DNA of 64,000 bases from Thalassobaculum fulvum (GCF_014652915.1 NZ_BMZS01000008.1:62001-126000), one strand, 5' to 3'. Counted from the stretch's first letter, positions 16,926 to 25,265 are shown. The notes: generated by a model not told the origin, from the sequence alone. Numbers and translations: made by a program.

Positions 16926-18968
16926 ATGAGCGTATCCCTCGTCCTGTCGATCGACGACCGCCGCCCGTTCGCCGACGGCCACGCCTTCGGCGAGGCCGGC
17001 GCCTATGAGCGCATCACCGGCAAGGTCCGCTTCAAGGCCGACCCGAACGGCAACCAGCCGCGCATCGTCGACCTCGACAAGGCGCCGCGCGACGGCGACG
17101 GGCTGGTCGACTACGCCGCCGATTTCTGCCTGCTGAAGCCGGCCGAGCCGGCGCGCGGCAACGGAAGGGTGTTCTTCGACTACGGCAACCGCGGCAACAA
17201 GCGCGCCCTGCAGTTCTTCAACGACGCGGTCGGCTCCAACAACCCGTTGGCCATCGAGCACGCCGGCAACGGCTTCCTGATGCGCCGCGGCTATACCGTC
17301 GTCTGGCTGGCATGGCAGGGCGACCTGCTGCCGGGCGACGGCCGCCTGCTGCTGGACGTGCCGGTGGCGACCGAAAACGGCCGCCCGATCACCGGCACCG
17401 TGCGGGTCGAGTACATCGTCAACGCGCCCGGCATCCACGTGATCCCGCTCAGCGGGCTGGCGCCGTCGCGCAGCTATCCGGCCGCCTCGCTCGACACGTC
17501 CAAGGCGCAGTTCACCCGCCGCCGCTATGCCGCCAGCGAGCGCCAGCCGATCCCGGCCGGCGCCTGGGCGTTCGCGCGCATCGAGGAATCCCCCGCGGTC
17601 GACGGCCTCGGCCGCGACAAGGCGATCGCGCCGTCCGACAGCCACCTGTACATGCCGGGCGGCTTCGAGACCGGCTGGATCTACGAACTGATCTACGAGG
17701 CCCGCGACCCGCGGGTGCTCGGCCTCGGTCATCTGGCGGTGCGCGATTTCGTCAGCTTCCTGAAGCACGCCGACAGCGACGCCGCCGGCACCCCGAACCC
17801 GCTGCGCGAGGCCGGCGGCCGGGTCGAGAAGGCCTATGCCTGGGGGCGGTCGCAGACCGGCCGCTGCATCCGCGACTTCGTCTGGCAGGGCTTCAACGCC
17901 GACGCCGAGGGCCGCCGAGTGTTCGACGGCGTGCTGCCGCACGTCGCCGGCGGCGGCAAGATGTGGATGAACCATCGGTTCGCCCAGCTCACCGTGCTGC
18001 CGGGCCAGGAGCACGAGAACCACTACACCGTGGTCGACCGCTTCCCGTTCAGCTACGCCCGCTCGACCGACCACCTGACCGGGCGGGACGACGCGATCCT
18101 GAAGCGCCCGGACACCGACCCGCTGGTGATCCACACCGACACCTCGTCCGAGTACTGGCACCGCCGGGCCTCGCTGGTGGTCACCGACAGCGAGGGCCGC
18201 GACCTGCCGCAGCCCGACGGCGTTCGGGTGTACTGCTGGGCCGGCTCGCAGCACTTCGCCTCGCCGCTGGTCGCGAAGCCGGAACGCGGGATCGCCGCCA
18301 ACCTGCACAACACCGTCGCCACCTCGATGTTCTTTCGGGCCAACCTGGACAACCTGGACCGCTGGGCGACCGACGGCACGCCGCCGCCGGCCAGCCGGGT
18401 GCCCTCGGTCGCCGACGGCACCCTGGTGTCGGCCGAGGAATGGCGGGCCGGGTTCCCGGCGGTGCCCGGCGTCATGCTGCCGCGCGGGCCGAGCCGGCTG
18501 GAGCTGCTCGACTTCGGATCGGCGCTGGACGAGACCGGCGTGATCGAGCACGAGCCGCCGCGCGTGGTCGGCGACAAGGAGTACCCGGTGCTGGTGCCGG
18601 CCGGCGACGCCGACGGCAACGACCGCGCCGGGGTCCGGGCGCCGATGGTGACCGCGCCGCTCGGCACCTATGTCGGCTGGAACCTGCGGCGACCGGAGCT
18701 CGGCCACGGCGCCATGGTCGGCATCACCGGCGCCTACCTGCCGTTCGCCGACACCGCCGAGGAGCGGGTCCAGACCTGCGACCCGCGGCCGGCGATCCTG
18801 CAGCGCTACAGCGACGCCGCCGACTACGTGGCGGCGATCCGGCGTGCCGCCGAGGCGCTGGTCGCCGACGGGCTGATGCTGGAGGAGGACGTCGAGCGGG
18901 CGGTCGCGGCCGCCGCGAACTGGAACCGGGCGCGCCACACCACCCGGCTGCCGGGAGAGGCTTCGTGA
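16926..18968 (+). CDS. Large alpha/beta hydrolase domain protein
   Basis: This is a 680-residue protein matching the alpha/beta hydrolase domain family of very long proteins (Abhydrolase_10 type). The nucleophile is probably Ser309 in the elbow AWGRSQTGR. Upstream lie FFDYGNRGNK (83-92) and the strand-like RGYTVVWLAWQGD (121-133). The substrate is unknown; relatives are annotated only as hydrolases. There is no obvious signal peptide. ATG 16926 starts MSVSLVLSIDDRRPFADG, the family N terminus. Its stop overlaps the GTG of the CobW-like gene (GTGA), so the two are translationally coupled. Confidence 0.82.
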   Translation: MSVSLVLSIDDRRPFADGHAFGEAGAYERITGKVRFKADPNGNQPRIVDLDKAPRDGDGLVDYAADFCLLKPAEPARGNGRVFFDYGNRGNKRALQFFNDAVGSNNPLAIEHAGNGFLMRRGYTVVWLAWQGDLLPGDGRLLLDVPVATENGRPITGTVRVEYIVNAPGIHVIPLSGLAPSRSYPAASLDTSKAQFTRRRYAASERQPIPAGAWAFARIEESPAVDGLGRDKAIAPSDSHLYMPGGFETGWIYELIYEARDPRVLGLGHLAVRDFVSFLKHADSDAAGTPNPLREAGGRVEKAYAWGRSQTGRCIRDFVWQGFNADAEGRRVFDGVLPHVAGGGKMWMNHRFAQLTVLPGQEHENHYTVVDRFPFSYARSTDHLTGRDDAILKRPDTDPLVIHTDTSSEYWHRRASLVVTDSEGRDLPQPDGVRVYCWAGSQHFASPLVAKPERGIAANLHNTVATSMFFRANLDNLDRWATDGTPPPASRVPSVADGTLVSAEEWRAGFPAVPGVMLPRGPSRLELLDFGSALDETGVIEHEPPRVVGDKEYPVLVPAGDADGNDRAGVRAPMVTAPLGTYVGWNLRRPELGHGAMVGITGAYLPFADTAEERVQTCDPRPAILQRYSDAADYVAAIRRAAEALVADGLMLEEDVERAVAAAANWNRARHTTRLPGEAS

Positions 18969-19948
18969 CGGCGCCGGCGCCGACCCCGGTCACCGTGCTG
19001 GCCGGCTTCCTGGGGGCCGGCAAGACCACCCTGCTGAAGCGCATCCTCGAGGACCCGCGCGGCGTGCGCTACGGCGTGCTGGTCAACGACTTCGGCGCCA
19101 TCAACATCGACGCCGAACTGGTGGTCGAGACCGGCGCCGACCAGGTGTCGCTGGCGAACGGCTGCGTGTGCTGCACGATCCGCGACGACATGGTCGAGGC
19201 GATCGACCGGCTGCTCGGCCAGGACCCGGTGCCCGAGCACCTGCTGATCGAGACCAGCGGGGTGTCGCGGCCGATCGCCGTGGTCGACGCCCTGCTCGAC
19301 CCGACGCTCGACGGCCGGGTGGCGATCGCCGGGGTGTTCTGCCTGGTCGACACCGCAGGCTTCCGCGACCTCGACTTCGCCTCGACCGAGCTGGCGATCG
19401 AGCAGGCCTGCTCGGCCGACATGGTGGTGCTGAACAAGACCGACATCGCCAGCGCCGCCGACCTGGAGCTGGTCGAGAGCACCCTGCGCGGGCCGACGCC
19501 GAGCATCCGGTTCCTGCCGACCCGGTTCTCCGAGGTGCCGCGCGAGGTGCTGTTCGGGATCGAGCGGGCGCCGGCGGAGCGCCCGGCCGCCGGCCACCAG
19601 CATGGCCACCACCACGATCATGACCATGATCACGACCACCATCACCACGACCACGGCGAGGAGTTCCAGGCCTGGTCGTGGCGCAGCGCCGCGCCGCTCG
19701 ACCGCGCAGCCTTCCGCGGCGCCGTGCGGCGGCTGCCGGCCTCGCTGCTGCGGATGAAGGGGGTGCTGGCGTTCGCCGACGGCCCGGACCAGCGCGCGGT
19801 GTTCCAGATGGTCGGCAAGCGCCACACCCTGGAGACCTCGGACGGCCCGGCCCCGGCCGAGAGCATGCTGGTGGCGATCGCCCGCACCGGCGAGCTGGAC
19901 GGCGACGCGCTGACCGCGCTGCTGGACGGCTGCGCGGCGAGCGGGTGA
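18965..19948 (+). CDS. CobW/COG0523-type metal-handling GTPase
   Basis: This is a 327-residue G3E GTPase. Walker A is GFLGAGKT (14-21), the metal site is CVCC (67-70), and the base-specificity motif is NKTD (157-160). A His-rich run at 211-230 separates the GTPase from the CobW C-terminal domain. The CxCC motif and His run indicate binding of zinc or another transition metal; family members deliver metals to target enzymes. It begins with GTG overlapping the hydrolase stop, suggesting that the hydrolase is a client or pathway partner (inference). There is no Zur box that I can see, and no cobalamin genes nearby. Confidence 0.92.
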   Translation: MTAPAPTPVTVLAGFLGAGKTTLLKRILEDPRGVRYGVLVNDFGAINIDAELVVETGADQVSLANGCVCCTIRDDMVEAIDRLLGQDPVPEHLLIETSGVSRPIAVVDALLDPTLDGRVAIAGVFCLVDTAGFRDLDFASTELAIEQACSADMVVLNKTDIASAADLELVESTLRGPTPSIRFLPTRFSEVPREVLFGIERAPAERPAAGHQHGHHHDHDHDHDHHHHDHGEEFQAWSWRSAAPLDRAAFRGAVRRLPASLLRMKGVLAFADGPDQRAVFQMVGKRHTLETSDGPAPAESMLVAIARTGELDGDALTALLDGCAASG

Positions 19949-19952
19949 AAGC

Positions 19953-20342
19953 TCAGATCGTCTCGACGTGAAGGTGACCGATCGCTGCCGCGAGGCGTCT
20001 GTCGCCGGTCAGCAGTTTCGCGTCGAGCGTCTCCGCGAGCGCCACGTACACGGCATCATAGGCCGAGACGTTGTGACGGAGCTCCCAGACGCGTGGGAGG
20101 AGGACATCGTGCGGATATCGGACGACCTGCAGATCGGCAAGGTCTGCAAGCGCTCCGCGCGCGCGCCCGGCTTCCACGAAGCCCGTGGCCGCAAGGCGGC
20201 GGAGAACCTGAGCGACCTCGACATCCAGGAGATGCGGTGCGTGAAGGCTCTCACCGGAGTCGAAGAACAGCTTCGCGATCCGTTCGGCGGCAGGCGTGTC
20301 GAGAATGACTTCGACGACCGCCGACGCATCGACGACGATCAA
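19953..20342 (-). CDS. vapC: PIN-domain toxin (VapC/FitB type ribonuclease)
   Basis: This is a 129-residue PIN domain with the expected acidic cluster: Asp5 (MIVVDAS), Glu42 (LLDVEVAQ), Asp96 (SAYDAVYVALAE) and Asp114 (TGDRRLA). Such toxins cleave RNA, often tRNA or rRNA, using Mg2+. Its ATG overlaps the antitoxin stop by 4 nt. It ends 4 nt from the convergent CobW-like stop. The RNA target cannot be predicted. Confidence 0.93.
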   Translation of the reverse strand: MIVVDASAVVEVILDTPAAERIAKLFFDSGESLHAPHLLDVEVAQVLRRLAATGFVEAGRARGALADLADLQVVRYPHDVLLPRVWELRHNVSAYDAVYVALAETLDAKLLTGDRRLAAAIGHLHVETI

Positions 20343-20569
20343 CGGGCTTCGCGCTCCTCGCGCAGAACATCCGCCGCCGAGACCGGCAGATCGGCACTCC
20401 CCCGGCTCCTGATTCGTTCGCGCAGTTCCTCGATCGTCGGGCGTTCCGCCGCCTCGCGGATCTGGCCCAGCAGGTAGTCGGACAGCGACATCCCCGCCAT
20501 CGCCGCCCGCGACTTCAGGCGCCGATGCAGCTCCTCGGGCACGTTGCGGATCTGGATCATCACGGACAT
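20339..20569 (-). CDS. Ribbon-helix-helix antitoxin (FitA/VapB type)
   Basis: This is a 76-residue antitoxin. The N-terminal IQIRNVPEELHRRLKSRAA followed by GMSLSDYLLGQI is a FitA-type ribbon-helix-helix DNA-binding domain. The acidic/Arg-rich C terminus should wrap the PIN toxin. ATG 20569 is chosen; ATG 20560 also fits. A longer start at 20599 would fall inside the palindromic operator and is unlikely. A TATGCT hexamer (minus strand, 20581-20576) sits about 7 nt before ATG 20569, and no Shine-Dalgarno sequence is visible, so the message might be leaderless (weak inference). Confidence 0.9.
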   Translation of the reverse strand: MSVMIQIRNVPEELHRRLKSRAAMAGMSLSDYLLGQIREAAERPTIEELRERIRSRGSADLPVSAADVLREEREAR

Positions 20570-20584
20570 GTGCCGAGCATATTC

Positions 20585-20601
20585 ACATGTGGCACACATG
20601 T
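20585..20601. promoter_or_regulatory. Palindromic operator of the toxin-antitoxin operon
   Basis: There is a perfect 7-bp inverted repeat ACATGTG-GCA-CACATGT. A third ACATGTG half-site lies at 20566-20572, over the antitoxin start. Position and symmetry fit autorepression by the ribbon-helix-helix antitoxin-toxin complex. The role is inferred from position. Confidence 0.65.
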
Positions 20602-20651
20602 CCAGATCAGGCCAATGGGGGCAGGAAGCGGTTCGCCGCCTGACGCCGGGT

Positions 20652-21674
20652 TCAGCCGAGGCTGGCGAGGGCGTCGACGAAGCCCGCGAGGCGTTGCGGA
20701 TCCCGGAGTCCGGCGCGCTTCAGGGCGGCCCGCGCCATCGTCAGGTCGATGTCCCGGTATGCCATCGCCGCGGCCACTGCCGGGCTGGCTCGGAGATCCG
20801 TGCGGAGGGCCTCCCGTTCGGCCTCCGAGGTCCGCGCCGCCCGCAGCCGGGCGAGGAAAGCCGGCCGCTCCGACGCCGCCAGCGCGTTGACATGGGCGGC
20901 CAGCGGCACTGTGCGCTTGCCCTGCTTCAGGTCGCGGCCTTCGGGGCCGAGCAGTTCGGCGAGATCGCTCCACAGGCTCGCGGCGCCGGTGAGGTAGTGG
21001 GCGTAGCCGGCGAGGTGCCGCGCCGCTTCCGGGGGGGCGCCGGCCAGCACGGCCGCCATCGCGGCATATCCGGACGCCTGGTCCGGACCGCGCGCGGTCA
21101 GCACCCGGCGGGCGGTGACCATGTCCCAGGAGGCGTCCCAGTCGGCGGGGTCGGCGGCCGCCAGGTCCTCCCGCTGGCCGTCGGCCATGCGCAGCAGCGA
21201 CTGGCGGTGGATGGCGCCGAGCGCGGCCAGGAGCGCCGGATCGTCGGTCGTTCGCGCCAGCGCCTCGGGGACCAGCACCGAGAGGATCAGCACCCCGGTC
21301 AGCTCCATCTCTGCCGGACGGAGGTCGCCCCAGTGCGCCGGCCAGTCGCCGTCGGCCAGGTCGTCGAGGATGTCGAGCGCCAGGAAGCAGAGCGACGAGG
21401 CGGCCGGCAGGGCGAGCGGCACCGGCCGGCCCGGCGCCACCGCCTCGAAAATCGCAGCCGGCAGGGTGCCGAACAGGGAGCATCCGAAGACCTCGCGATT
21501 GCTGCGCTCCTTGGCCGCCAGCTCGGCCCGGGCGAGGCGCAGCAGGTCGCGCTGGCCCTCGCTGCGGGCGAGGCCGTCGGCGAGGTCGCCGATCCACGCC
21601 ATCAGCGCCTCGGCGAAACCCGGGTCGTCGAGGCGCGCCGTCGCTGAGGCCGGGCCGGACGGGGCCGCCGTCAT
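20652..21674 (-). CDS. ComQ-like class 1 isoprenyl synthase/transferase
   Basis: This is a 340-residue all-alpha isoprenoid-synthase-fold protein. The first Asp-rich motif is DILDDLADGD (101-110). A GQREDL motif (166-171) matches the GQxxDL of prenyl synthases. The second Asp region is SDLAELLGPEGRDLKQGK (236-253), with the KQGKRTVPL segment typical of the family. Overall divergence and lack of isoprenoid-pathway neighbours argue against a housekeeping FPP/GGPP synthase. It is the last gene of a three-gene set after a Trp-tailed peptide and an M50 protease. By analogy with ComQ, which farnesylates or geranylates a Trp of ComX, I infer it prenylates the peptide. Its ATG overlaps the protease stop by 4 nt. 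A diffusible terpene product is the alternative. Confidence 0.8.
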   Translation of the reverse strand: MTAAPSGPASATARLDDPGFAEALMAWIGDLADGLARSEGQRDLLRLARAELAAKERSNREVFGCSLFGTLPAAIFEAVAPGRPVPLALPAASSLCFLALDILDDLADGDWPAHWGDLRPAEMELTGVLILSVLVPEALARTTDDPALLAALGAIHRQSLLRMADGQREDLAAADPADWDASWDMVTARRVLTARGPDQASGYAAMAAVLAGAPPEAARHLAGYAHYLTGAASLWSDLAELLGPEGRDLKQGKRTVPLAAHVNALAASERPAFLARLRAARTSEAEREALRTDLRASPAVAAAMAYRDIDLTMARAALKRAGLRDPQRLAGFVDALASLG

Positions 21675-23722
21675 ATCCCGGTCGCCGGCCGGTTTCGGGA
21701 GGCCAACCAGGCGCGCTTCAGGCTGCGGGAGAGGAAGGCAGCGCTGCTGGCATACCAGAGGAGGGCGATGGCCAACGCGCCCAGCTCGGCCAGCAGAGCC
21801 GGGGCGGCGTCGCCGAACCAGCTGGCGAGCAGGGGGCGATAGACCAGGTACAGCACCACGCCCATCGCCGATACGTAGACCAGGGTCAGGGCGGTATAGG
21901 CGATCTCCACCGGATGCCGCCGGGCGATCGCCAGGTCACCGGAGCGCACCAGGTCGAGAAATCGCCGGAACGACTTCTCTCGAAGGTTCGCACGGTCGAG
22001 CCAGTCCGACAGCAGGTAGTAGCCGTCCAGGTCGAAGAACGGATTCAGGTTGACCAGGACGATCTGCCAGGAGAACACCGCGAACAGCCACAGCACCGCG
22101 ACCGTCGCCGGGTCCTCGGCGAGCAGCAGGCCGAGCCCGGCCAGCCCGGCTAGGAGCATGTTCACCACGAGGCCGGACGCGTCGACAACCAGTCGCGGTC
22201 GTCGCCCCTCGAGCCACATGTCGCTGGTGTTGACGTAGGCGAAGACGAACGGCCCCTGGCAGCCGAGGCCGGCGCCGAGCACCTCGCGCCCGTAGTGTTT
22301 CACCGAGAGACCATGGCCGAGCTCGTGCAGGACGATGCTGGCGTAGACCAGCGGCACCACCAGCCACAGCGAGCCCTCGCCCCATCCGCCCTGCATCGCC
22401 AGCCGCGCCTGCGGGCCGGTGAGGACGACGATCGCCGTTCCTGTGAGGATGACCGTCGCGATGACGGCCAGCCCGGCCGCACGATAGGCGAGATGCCCGC
22501 CGCCATCGTAGAGCCGCCCGACCAGGCGGTCGCCGGAGCCGATATCCCAATGCCAGACGAAGATGCGCCGCAGGGCCGCGGCGATCCGGCCGAGCGCCGT
22601 GCCGCCGGTCTGGTCGCCGAGCCGCTCCGAGACCTCCGGCGTCACGGTCCGGACATCGACGAATCCGCTGGCGATGAGCGCGGCGATGGTGTCGGCCACC
22701 ATCTGCGGCGCGAAGGTCCTGGTGGCGAGCATATGGGCGATGGTGATGTCCCGGAGGGTCGACTCGCCGTCGAGCTTCTGCCAGAGGCGCCAGCCGTTCT
22801 CGGACAGCTGGAAGAAGGCACTGGTGTCCCGGCGCTTCAGGACGTACATCGTGTCGCCGTCGACGGTCCGCCGCTCGTGTACCTCGACGCCGGGCGCCTG
22901 TCGCGGCTGCTCGCGCAGGCGCAGCAGCTGGATCGCCTGCAGGCCGATCCGCCGGTCGCGCTCGAACATCTCCAGCATCGCGTCGCGGTCGATCCGGAAG
23001 GCGTGGCCGTCCTTCAGTGCGCGGACCGCGGCGTTGCGGACCTCGCCGGTGAGGATCGCCGCCTCGCCCAGCATGGCGCCGACGCCGAGCGCGGCGAGCC
23101 GACGCTCGTCCCCGCCGTCGCGCCGGACCACCTCCACCTCGCCCTCGGCGATCAGCAGCGCGAAGTCGCCGGCGTCGCCCTGCCGGATCAATTCGTCGCC
23201 GGCGGAGAAGTCGGTCCGTGTCATGCGCGCCGACAGCGCGTCGAGCATTGCCGGCTCCAGCGCGCCGAACGGGCTGGCCATGCGCAGGAAGCGGAACCGG
23301 AGAATGGTGTCGCGAAGCCGGAGCACCGCGTCGCGCAGCCCGCCCTCGGCCTGGAGTGACTCCGTGAACACCGGTCTCGGCAGGCTGAGGACCCTGACTT
23401 CGCCGGTCGCGGTGACGGTGGCGTTGCGCCGGCCGTCCGGCTCGAGCAGGGCCATTTCGCCGAACATGTCGCCCGGCCCCAGCGATTTCATGAACACCGA
23501 CCGCTTGCGGTCGGCGGAATGGACATCGACGGTTCCCGAGACGATCAGGAACAGCCGGTCCCCGGGGTCGCCCTCGCGGACGATCGCCTCGCCAGGGGCG
23601 TACCGCTCCTCCGCGAAATGCCCGGCGAGCGATTCCAGCGCCGCCCCGGACAGCGTCGCGAAGGCCGGGTGGGAGGCGAGAACACCGCGCTTGTCGGCGA
23701 GAGATTGATCCTGGGCGGGCAC
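21671..23722 (-). CDS. Fusion: two cNMP-binding domains, RRE-like domain, M50 zinc protease
   Basis: This is a 683-residue multidomain protein. Domain 1 (about 18-125) and domain 2 (about 150-260) are cyclic-nucleotide-binding folds. Both keep phosphate-cassette features (GEMALL...RNATV at 89-103; GEAAIL...RNAAV at 219-233). Residues about 283-358 look like a PqqD/RiPP-recognition fold (YVLKRRDTSAFFQL, then GWRLWQKLDGESTLRDI). From about 410 on, there are about six membrane segments with the M50 zinc motif HELGH (466-470) and NLNPFFDLDGYY (558-569). The latter is the pattern seen in peptide-associated M50 proteases such as YydH. It probably binds the precursor through the RRE-like domain and cleaves it at or in the membrane, gated by cAMP or cGMP (inference). 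The start is GTG 23722. It is 91 nt downstream of the peptide gene. Confidence 0.85.
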   Translation of the reverse strand: MPAQDQSLADKRGVLASHPAFATLSGAALESLAGHFAEERYAPGEAIVREGDPGDRLFLIVSGTVDVHSADRKRSVFMKSLGPGDMFGEMALLEPDGRRNATVTATGEVRVLSLPRPVFTESLQAEGGLRDAVLRLRDTILRFRFLRMASPFGALEPAMLDALSARMTRTDFSAGDELIRQGDAGDFALLIAEGEVEVVRRDGGDERRLAALGVGAMLGEAAILTGEVRNAAVRALKDGHAFRIDRDAMLEMFERDRRIGLQAIQLLRLREQPRQAPGVEVHERRTVDGDTMYVLKRRDTSAFFQLSENGWRLWQKLDGESTLRDITIAHMLATRTFAPQMVADTIAALIASGFVDVRTVTPEVSERLGDQTGGTALGRIAAALRRIFVWHWDIGSGDRLVGRLYDGGGHLAYRAAGLAVIATVILTGTAIVVLTGPQARLAMQGGWGEGSLWLVVPLVYASIVLHELGHGLSVKHYGREVLGAGLGCQGPFVFAYVNTSDMWLEGRRPRLVVDASGLVVNMLLAGLAGLGLLLAEDPATVAVLWLFAVFSWQIVLVNLNPFFDLDGYYLLSDWLDRANLREKSFRRFLDLVRSGDLAIARRHPVEIAYTALTLVYVSAMGVVLYLVYRPLLASWFGDAAPALLAELGALAIALLWYASSAAFLSRSLKRAWLASRNRPATGI

Positions 23723-23813
23723 AACTGCTCGGAGGTCTTGGTCCTGGCGATGCGTGTTCAGGCCGGTCCTCGCGGAGATCCGTTCCGAACGCAGCCCGTT
23801 CGCTTGCGAGAGG

Positions 23814-24041
23814 TCAATCCCACGGCGTTCCTATGGGGTCCGACCATGCGCCCGACAACCGCTTCGAAAGCTGCTCATCCGTCTGCGAGAAGTCGATCGA
23901 CTGCAGCAAGGCCCGCTCCTCGTCGTCCAGTTCGAAGCCGGCGGCCTGGATCGCACCTTCCGGATCGGCCCGGACCTCGGTCCGGAACGTCTCGTCGGCG
24001 ACGTACTTGTCCACGATCGCTTTCACGATCTCTTCGCTCAT
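23814..24041 (-). CDS. RiPP-precursor-like peptide with ComX-like Trp tail
   Basis: This is a 75-residue peptide. Residues 1-60 resemble NHLP/Os1348 or Franean1_4349-type leader sequences: a helix EEIVKAIVDKYVADETFR, then VRADPEGAIQAAGFELDDEE, then RALLQSID. The tail (residues 61-75) is RLSGAWSDPIGTPWD, with Trp66 and Trp74. The last nine residues, SDPIGTPWD, recall mature ComX of B. subtilis 168 (ADPITRQWGD), whose Trp is farnesylated. The ATG at 24041 follows the purine-rich GGGGGATGGGGG. It is the first gene of the set with the RRE/M50 fusion and the prenyl synthase. The start is fairly secure; the substrate role is inferred. The 247-nt upstream gap is AT-richer than average and probably carries the promoter. 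Confidence 0.82.
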   Translation of the reverse strand: MSEEIVKAIVDKYVADETFRTEVRADPEGAIQAAGFELDDEERALLQSIDFSQTDEQLSKRLSGAWSDPIGTPWD

Positions 24042-24288
24042 CCCCCATCCCCCATCGTCAGGCAATGCGAGACTGTCCGTCGGATGCCGCAACCGCCCGC
24101 TTGTCACCGTCGGATCGACACGCCGTCCGGAGCAGAAATCGTCTCAACGTCTGGAATTCAATCACAGGCAAAGACGAATTGGAATCGACACGCGCAAAAC
24201 TTGCCGGTTCCGTCAGTATTGGTGGCTGGATCAGGCGGACCGGCCGGCCGCTCTCCCTGTCGCCCCGGAAGCGCCGGGCCGCGAAGAG

Positions 24289-25173
24289 TCAGCGCCGGTA
24301 GCGCTTCTGCAGCCTGAACCCGGCGATCATGGTGAGCACCAGGGTGGTGATCATCAGGATGAACGACACCGCGGCGCCGAACGGCCAGTTGCCGAGCTGC
24401 ATCTGCCCGAACACCAGCGGCGCCATCATCTTGAACTCCGGCCCGCCGAGCAGCACCGGCGTGGCGTAGGCGTTCATGCCGAGGATGAAGGTCAGGATGA
24501 CGCCGGCGGCGATACCCGGCAGGGCCAGCGGCCACAGCACCCGCCAGAACATGTGCCAGGGGCCGGCGCCCATGCTGAACGCCGCCTCCTCGACCGAGCG
24601 GTCGATGCTCTCGATCACGCTCTGCAGGGTCAGCACCATGAACGGCAGGTTGACCGCGATGATGCCGATGATCACCGCGCTGGTGGTGAACATGATCTCG
24701 GTCGGCTCGGAGGTGATGCCGATGCCCATCAGCCCGACGCTGATGATGCCCTTGCTGCCGAACAGGGTCATCCAGCCGGCCGCCCGCACCGCGTTGCCGA
24801 CGAACAGCGGCAGCACCACCAGCATGACCAGCACGTTCTTGAAGCGGGTCCGGGTGCGGGCCAGCACGTAGGCCAGCGGAAAGCCGAGCACCAGGCAGAT
24901 CACCGTGCAGGCCAGCGCCACCTGGACGGTCGTCAGGAACACCCCGATGTAGTAGGCGTCGGTGAAGAACTTGACGTAGTTCTCGAAGGTAAAGGCCTCG
25001 ACCATCAGCAGCCGGGGCACGAACTTGTTCAGGCTGTAGCGGAACAGGATGGCGATCGGGATCAGCAGGCCGGCCGCGACGATGAACGTCGCCGGGCCGA
25101 TCAGCGACGCCGCCGACAGGATCGACCCGCCGCGCTCCTCCACCCTTGCGGGGGCTGTCGTTCCTGCCGCCAT
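24289..25173 (-). CDS. ABC transporter permease, PotB type
   Basis: This is a 294-residue permease with six transmembrane segments and the EAA loop EEAAFSMGAGPWHMFWRV that contacts the ATPase. It resembles permease subunits of spermidine/putrescine and Fe(III)-type importers. It is the last gene of the six-gene minus-strand set running down from 30957, after the binding protein. Together with the 27494-28321 permease it should form the heterodimeric channel. ATG 25173 (MAAGTTAPARVEERGG) gives a short cytoplasmic N terminus. Confidence 0.93.
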   Translation of the reverse strand: MAAGTTAPARVEERGGSILSAASLIGPATFIVAAGLLIPIAILFRYSLNKFVPRLLMVEAFTFENYVKFFTDAYYIGVFLTTVQVALACTVICLVLGFPLAYVLARTRTRFKNVLVMLVVLPLFVGNAVRAAGWMTLFGSKGIISVGLMGIGITSEPTEIMFTTSAVIIGIIAVNLPFMVLTLQSVIESIDRSVEEAAFSMGAGPWHMFWRVLWPLALPGIAAGVILTFILGMNAYATPVLLGGPEFKMMAPLVFGQMQLGNWPFGAAVSFILMITTLVLTMIAGFRLQKRYRR

Positions 25174-25265
25174 CAACCGAGTTCCTCTATGCCGGTCGGA
25201 TGTCCCGGACGCCCGACCGTGCAACGGCGGGCGTCCGGGACCGGATCATGCGAAGTCCGGGCCGG

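Noticed and set aside
16773-18938. 721-codon minus-strand open frame over the alpha/beta hydrolase
   Set aside because: It is the antisense shadow of a gene with a clear nucleophile elbow and family N terminus.
20652-21674. Housekeeping farnesyl or geranylgeranyl diphosphate synthase
   Set aside because: Motifs diverge from IspA-type enzymes, the length is greater, and the neighbours are a peptide and a protease rather than isoprenoid genes; it remains the fallback reading.
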